From Priapulus caudatus (lineage: Eukaryota; Priapulida; Priapulimorpha; Priapulimorphida; Priapulidae), in contig NW_014577151.1 in assembly GCF_000485595.1 (NCBI RefSeq), forward strand, positions 492,139 through 556,138: a stretch of 64,000 nt of DNA. Direction: 5' to 3'. The position numbers and the translations under genes were made by a program. Positions within the stretch are counted from its first letter, which is position 1, and every line of letters begins with the position of its first letter. The notes beneath the pieces were generated by a model. The model saw only the letters and a list, made by a program, of their open reading frames with translations, did not search any database and was not told the DNA's origin. Of this stretch, positions 62,436-64,000 are shown piece by piece.

Positions 62436-62990
62436 CTAGGGTTTCTCTTCTGGGTGAGTTCGCTTGTGTGACTGGAGAGAAGAGGATGACGTACATTTGT
62501 ACTCGCATTTGTCACATGCATAGGGCTTTTCTCCTGAGTGAGTTCGAAAGTGCACCTTCAGACAACTCAAGTGAGAATATGAATATGAACAAATATCACA
62601 CACGTAGGGTTTCTCTCCTGTGTGAGTTCGCTTGTGTGACTTAAGATTGGATAGTTGAGCGCAACTGTAGTCACAAGTGTCACATGCATAAGGCTTTTCG
62701 CCTGAGTGAGTTCGAAAGTGCACCTTCATGTTACCTAATTTGGAACACGCATATGAACAAATATCACACACGTAAGGTTTCTCTCCTGTATGGGTGCGTT
62801 TGTGTCGCTTCAGCTCACACATCTGAGAGCATCTGTAGTCACACATATCACACAAATAGGGTTTCTCTCTCGAGTGAATGAGTGTGTGGGTACGCAGATG
62901 TTTCTCTAGCGCGAATCTGTGTCCACACGTATCACACACGTGCGGTTTCTCTCCTTCTGCAGGCGGTACATCTAAGTGGGAAGACTCCAT
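62436..62990 (-). CDS. C2H2 zinc-finger protein, six fingers (nested in NF2 intron, if NF2 continues right)
   Basis: A 184-aa single-exon frame from ATG 62990: MESSHLDVPPAEGEKPHV then six C-x2-C-x12-H-x3-H fingers joined by TGEKPY/SGEKPY linkers (examples CDMCDYRCSQMCELKRH, CDICSYACSKLGNMKVH). Such tandem arrays bind DNA in the nucleus. Finger pairs alternate between two types, suggesting growth by two-finger duplication. A good acceptor (TTTTTTCCTCGCAG, ending near 63059) upstream may supply a spliced 5' UTR. It ends at TAG replacing the Tyr of a GEKPY linker, followed by four more decayed fingers, so it may be a truncated gene or a pseudogene. Its target cannot be predicted. Confidence 0.85.
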   Translation of the reverse strand: MESSHLDVPPAEGEKPHVCDTCGHRFALEKHLRTHTLIHSREKPYLCDMCDYRCSQMCELKRHKRTHTGEKPYVCDICSYACSKLGNMKVHFRTHSGEKPYACDTCDYSCAQLSNLKSHKRTHTGEKPYVCDICSYSYSHLSCLKVHFRTHSGEKPYACDKCEYKCTSSSSLQSHKRTHPEEKP

Positions 62991-63059
62991 CACACAGGTG
63001 GGAAGCTAAGCAGTTTCTTCCCCCGCGCAGGTTCTCCCGTCTGTCGTTCGACTTCCTGC

Positions 63060-63419
63060 GAGGAAAAAAGATCAACGTTAATCACCAACTACCTTCAGCT
63101 TAAGCTGGGTTTACACTATGGTAAAGGCAACGAGGTGATAAGTTTATCAACGTTCTATCAACCTTTCTATTAGGTGTCTGAAGTTTTTACATTATCTAAG
63201 TTACGTTAGTTTATACTAATTTCGAAAGGAGGGACGTTTTTGAAAGTATAATAGCAAACTCTGTAGTTGCATTACTGCGCATGTGTGAGAACTAAAGCCT
63301 CATCTACGCGGAGTCACCTTAACCCGAGTTAAGCTAACCCGAGTTAACACATAACCCGAGTTCAGAAACACGCATCGTCTACCCGGAGTTTGTCTTAACC
63401 TGACCTTTCAGCCGTGACG
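63060..63419. other. No gene recognised; possible MITE end
   Basis: TTAAGCTGGGTTTACACTAT at 63100 looks like a TIR end, and 63300-63400 repeats AACCCGAGTTAA. The mate of the first was not found. Confidence 0.45.
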
Positions 63420-64000
63420 CTCGTGCTCTACGCATTCGGCTATGCAGGCTTATTGGGTTTCTAGATTATAGATGTGCCATGAATATGACAACACTGTGAC
63501 GTCATTGAGGTAGTTCAGGAATCCAGGTTTACTCTTAAGGGTCAAAAGGTTATCAGACACTTACTCTTCGCACGTCAGTGGAAAGCACATTTCATGGTCC
63601 TTTCAATAAAGTGATAGAAATGGTAGGTCAGCGCTGAAAACAAAAAAAAGTTTCCACTCTGTCCATTAGGCCATGTCCTCCAGAAAATGCCTGATATCTG
63701 ACCTTTCCCCCACTGCACTTTGACCTGTGACCTCCATTTCGCACTGGTGATGGGTTTCCTGCCCATCACACTATACACGAATATTAAGAGCCCTAGGTCG
63801 AGCCGTTAAGATTTGTGCCGCAATTCCGTATTTCCTCCTATACCTTAAGTTAAGGGGGAAAACATTCCCCCTCCGTTTACACATCTTGACCTTTGACCCT
63901 TGACCCCAAATTTGTCATCCTGATTCTTTTTCACGATTCCCCCCCCCCCCGACGTCCGAATATCGTGACCGTACGTCGAGCGGGTTAAGATTTGTGCCAC
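63420..64000 (-). mobile_element. ~1-kb interspersed repeat, copy C (inverted, cut by window end)
   Basis: Reverse complement of copy A from its TTTCACTTTATTGAAAGG-type region back to ACGGTCACGATATTCGG. Landmarks include CATTTCATGGTCCTTTCAAT, GGCCATGTCCTCCAG, GATGGGTTTCCTGCCCATCA and CGTGACCGTACG. Confidence 0.88.

Overview
The window is nuclear DNA of a bilaterian animal, most likely a marine invertebrate; spiralian is a guess from the general look of the repeats, not shown. The support is spliced genes with GT-AG introns, metazoan kinase, merlin and fatty-acid-binding protein families, (TTAGGG)n tracts, Pol III tRNA genes and heavy loads of MITEs, LINE debris and microsatellites. Most long reading frames in the region are microsatellite or repeat translations; the real genes are made of short exons and had to be rebuilt across splice sites.

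Left to right: (1) 349-3824 (+) is the 3' part of SLX1, the catalytic subunit of the SLX1-SLX4 structure-specific nuclease; its first exons lie off the left edge. (2) 4591-5789 (-) holds four tRNA-Glu(CTC) copies in two tandem pairs, with an interstitial telomeric tract between the pairs and an identical 52-bp direct repeat on either side of the segment. (3) 7.9-11.7 kb is transposon debris, including two head-to-head copies of the same element end. (4) 11.7-16.1 kb is low-complexity DNA and the upstream region of NLK. (5) 16118-44618 (+) is a ten-exon Nemo-like kinase (NLK) gene, from a candidate start codon to the stop codon, with introns full of MITEs, two tandem-repeat blocks and two assembly gaps. 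Exons 1-6, 9 and 10 read cleanly; exons 7 and 8 are recognisable only across several frame changes, which looks like local sequence error rather than gene decay. (6) 49491-51991 (-) is a complete four-exon fatty-acid-binding protein gene (134 aa) with one GC-AG intron. (7) 58600-61582 (-) is the last six exons of Merlin/NF2 (248 aa plus stop), ending in the canonical RVAFFEEL tail. (8) 62436-62990 (-) is a six-finger C2H2 zinc-finger frame, followed by four more fingers interrupted by stops; it lies in an NF2 intron if that gene continues to the right. The right edge is a third copy of a roughly 1-kb repeat also present at 26.6 and 34.4 kb.

The genes are functionally independent (DNA repair, MAPK-like signalling, lipid binding, Hippo-pathway scaffold) and nothing suggests an operon. 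The least explained material is a set of very short hairpin elements sharing TCARGAG...CTCYTGA ends, three of them with perfect 5-6 bp flanking duplications, and a hAT-like MITE whose 8-bp target duplication copies the 5' splice site of NLK exon 6.
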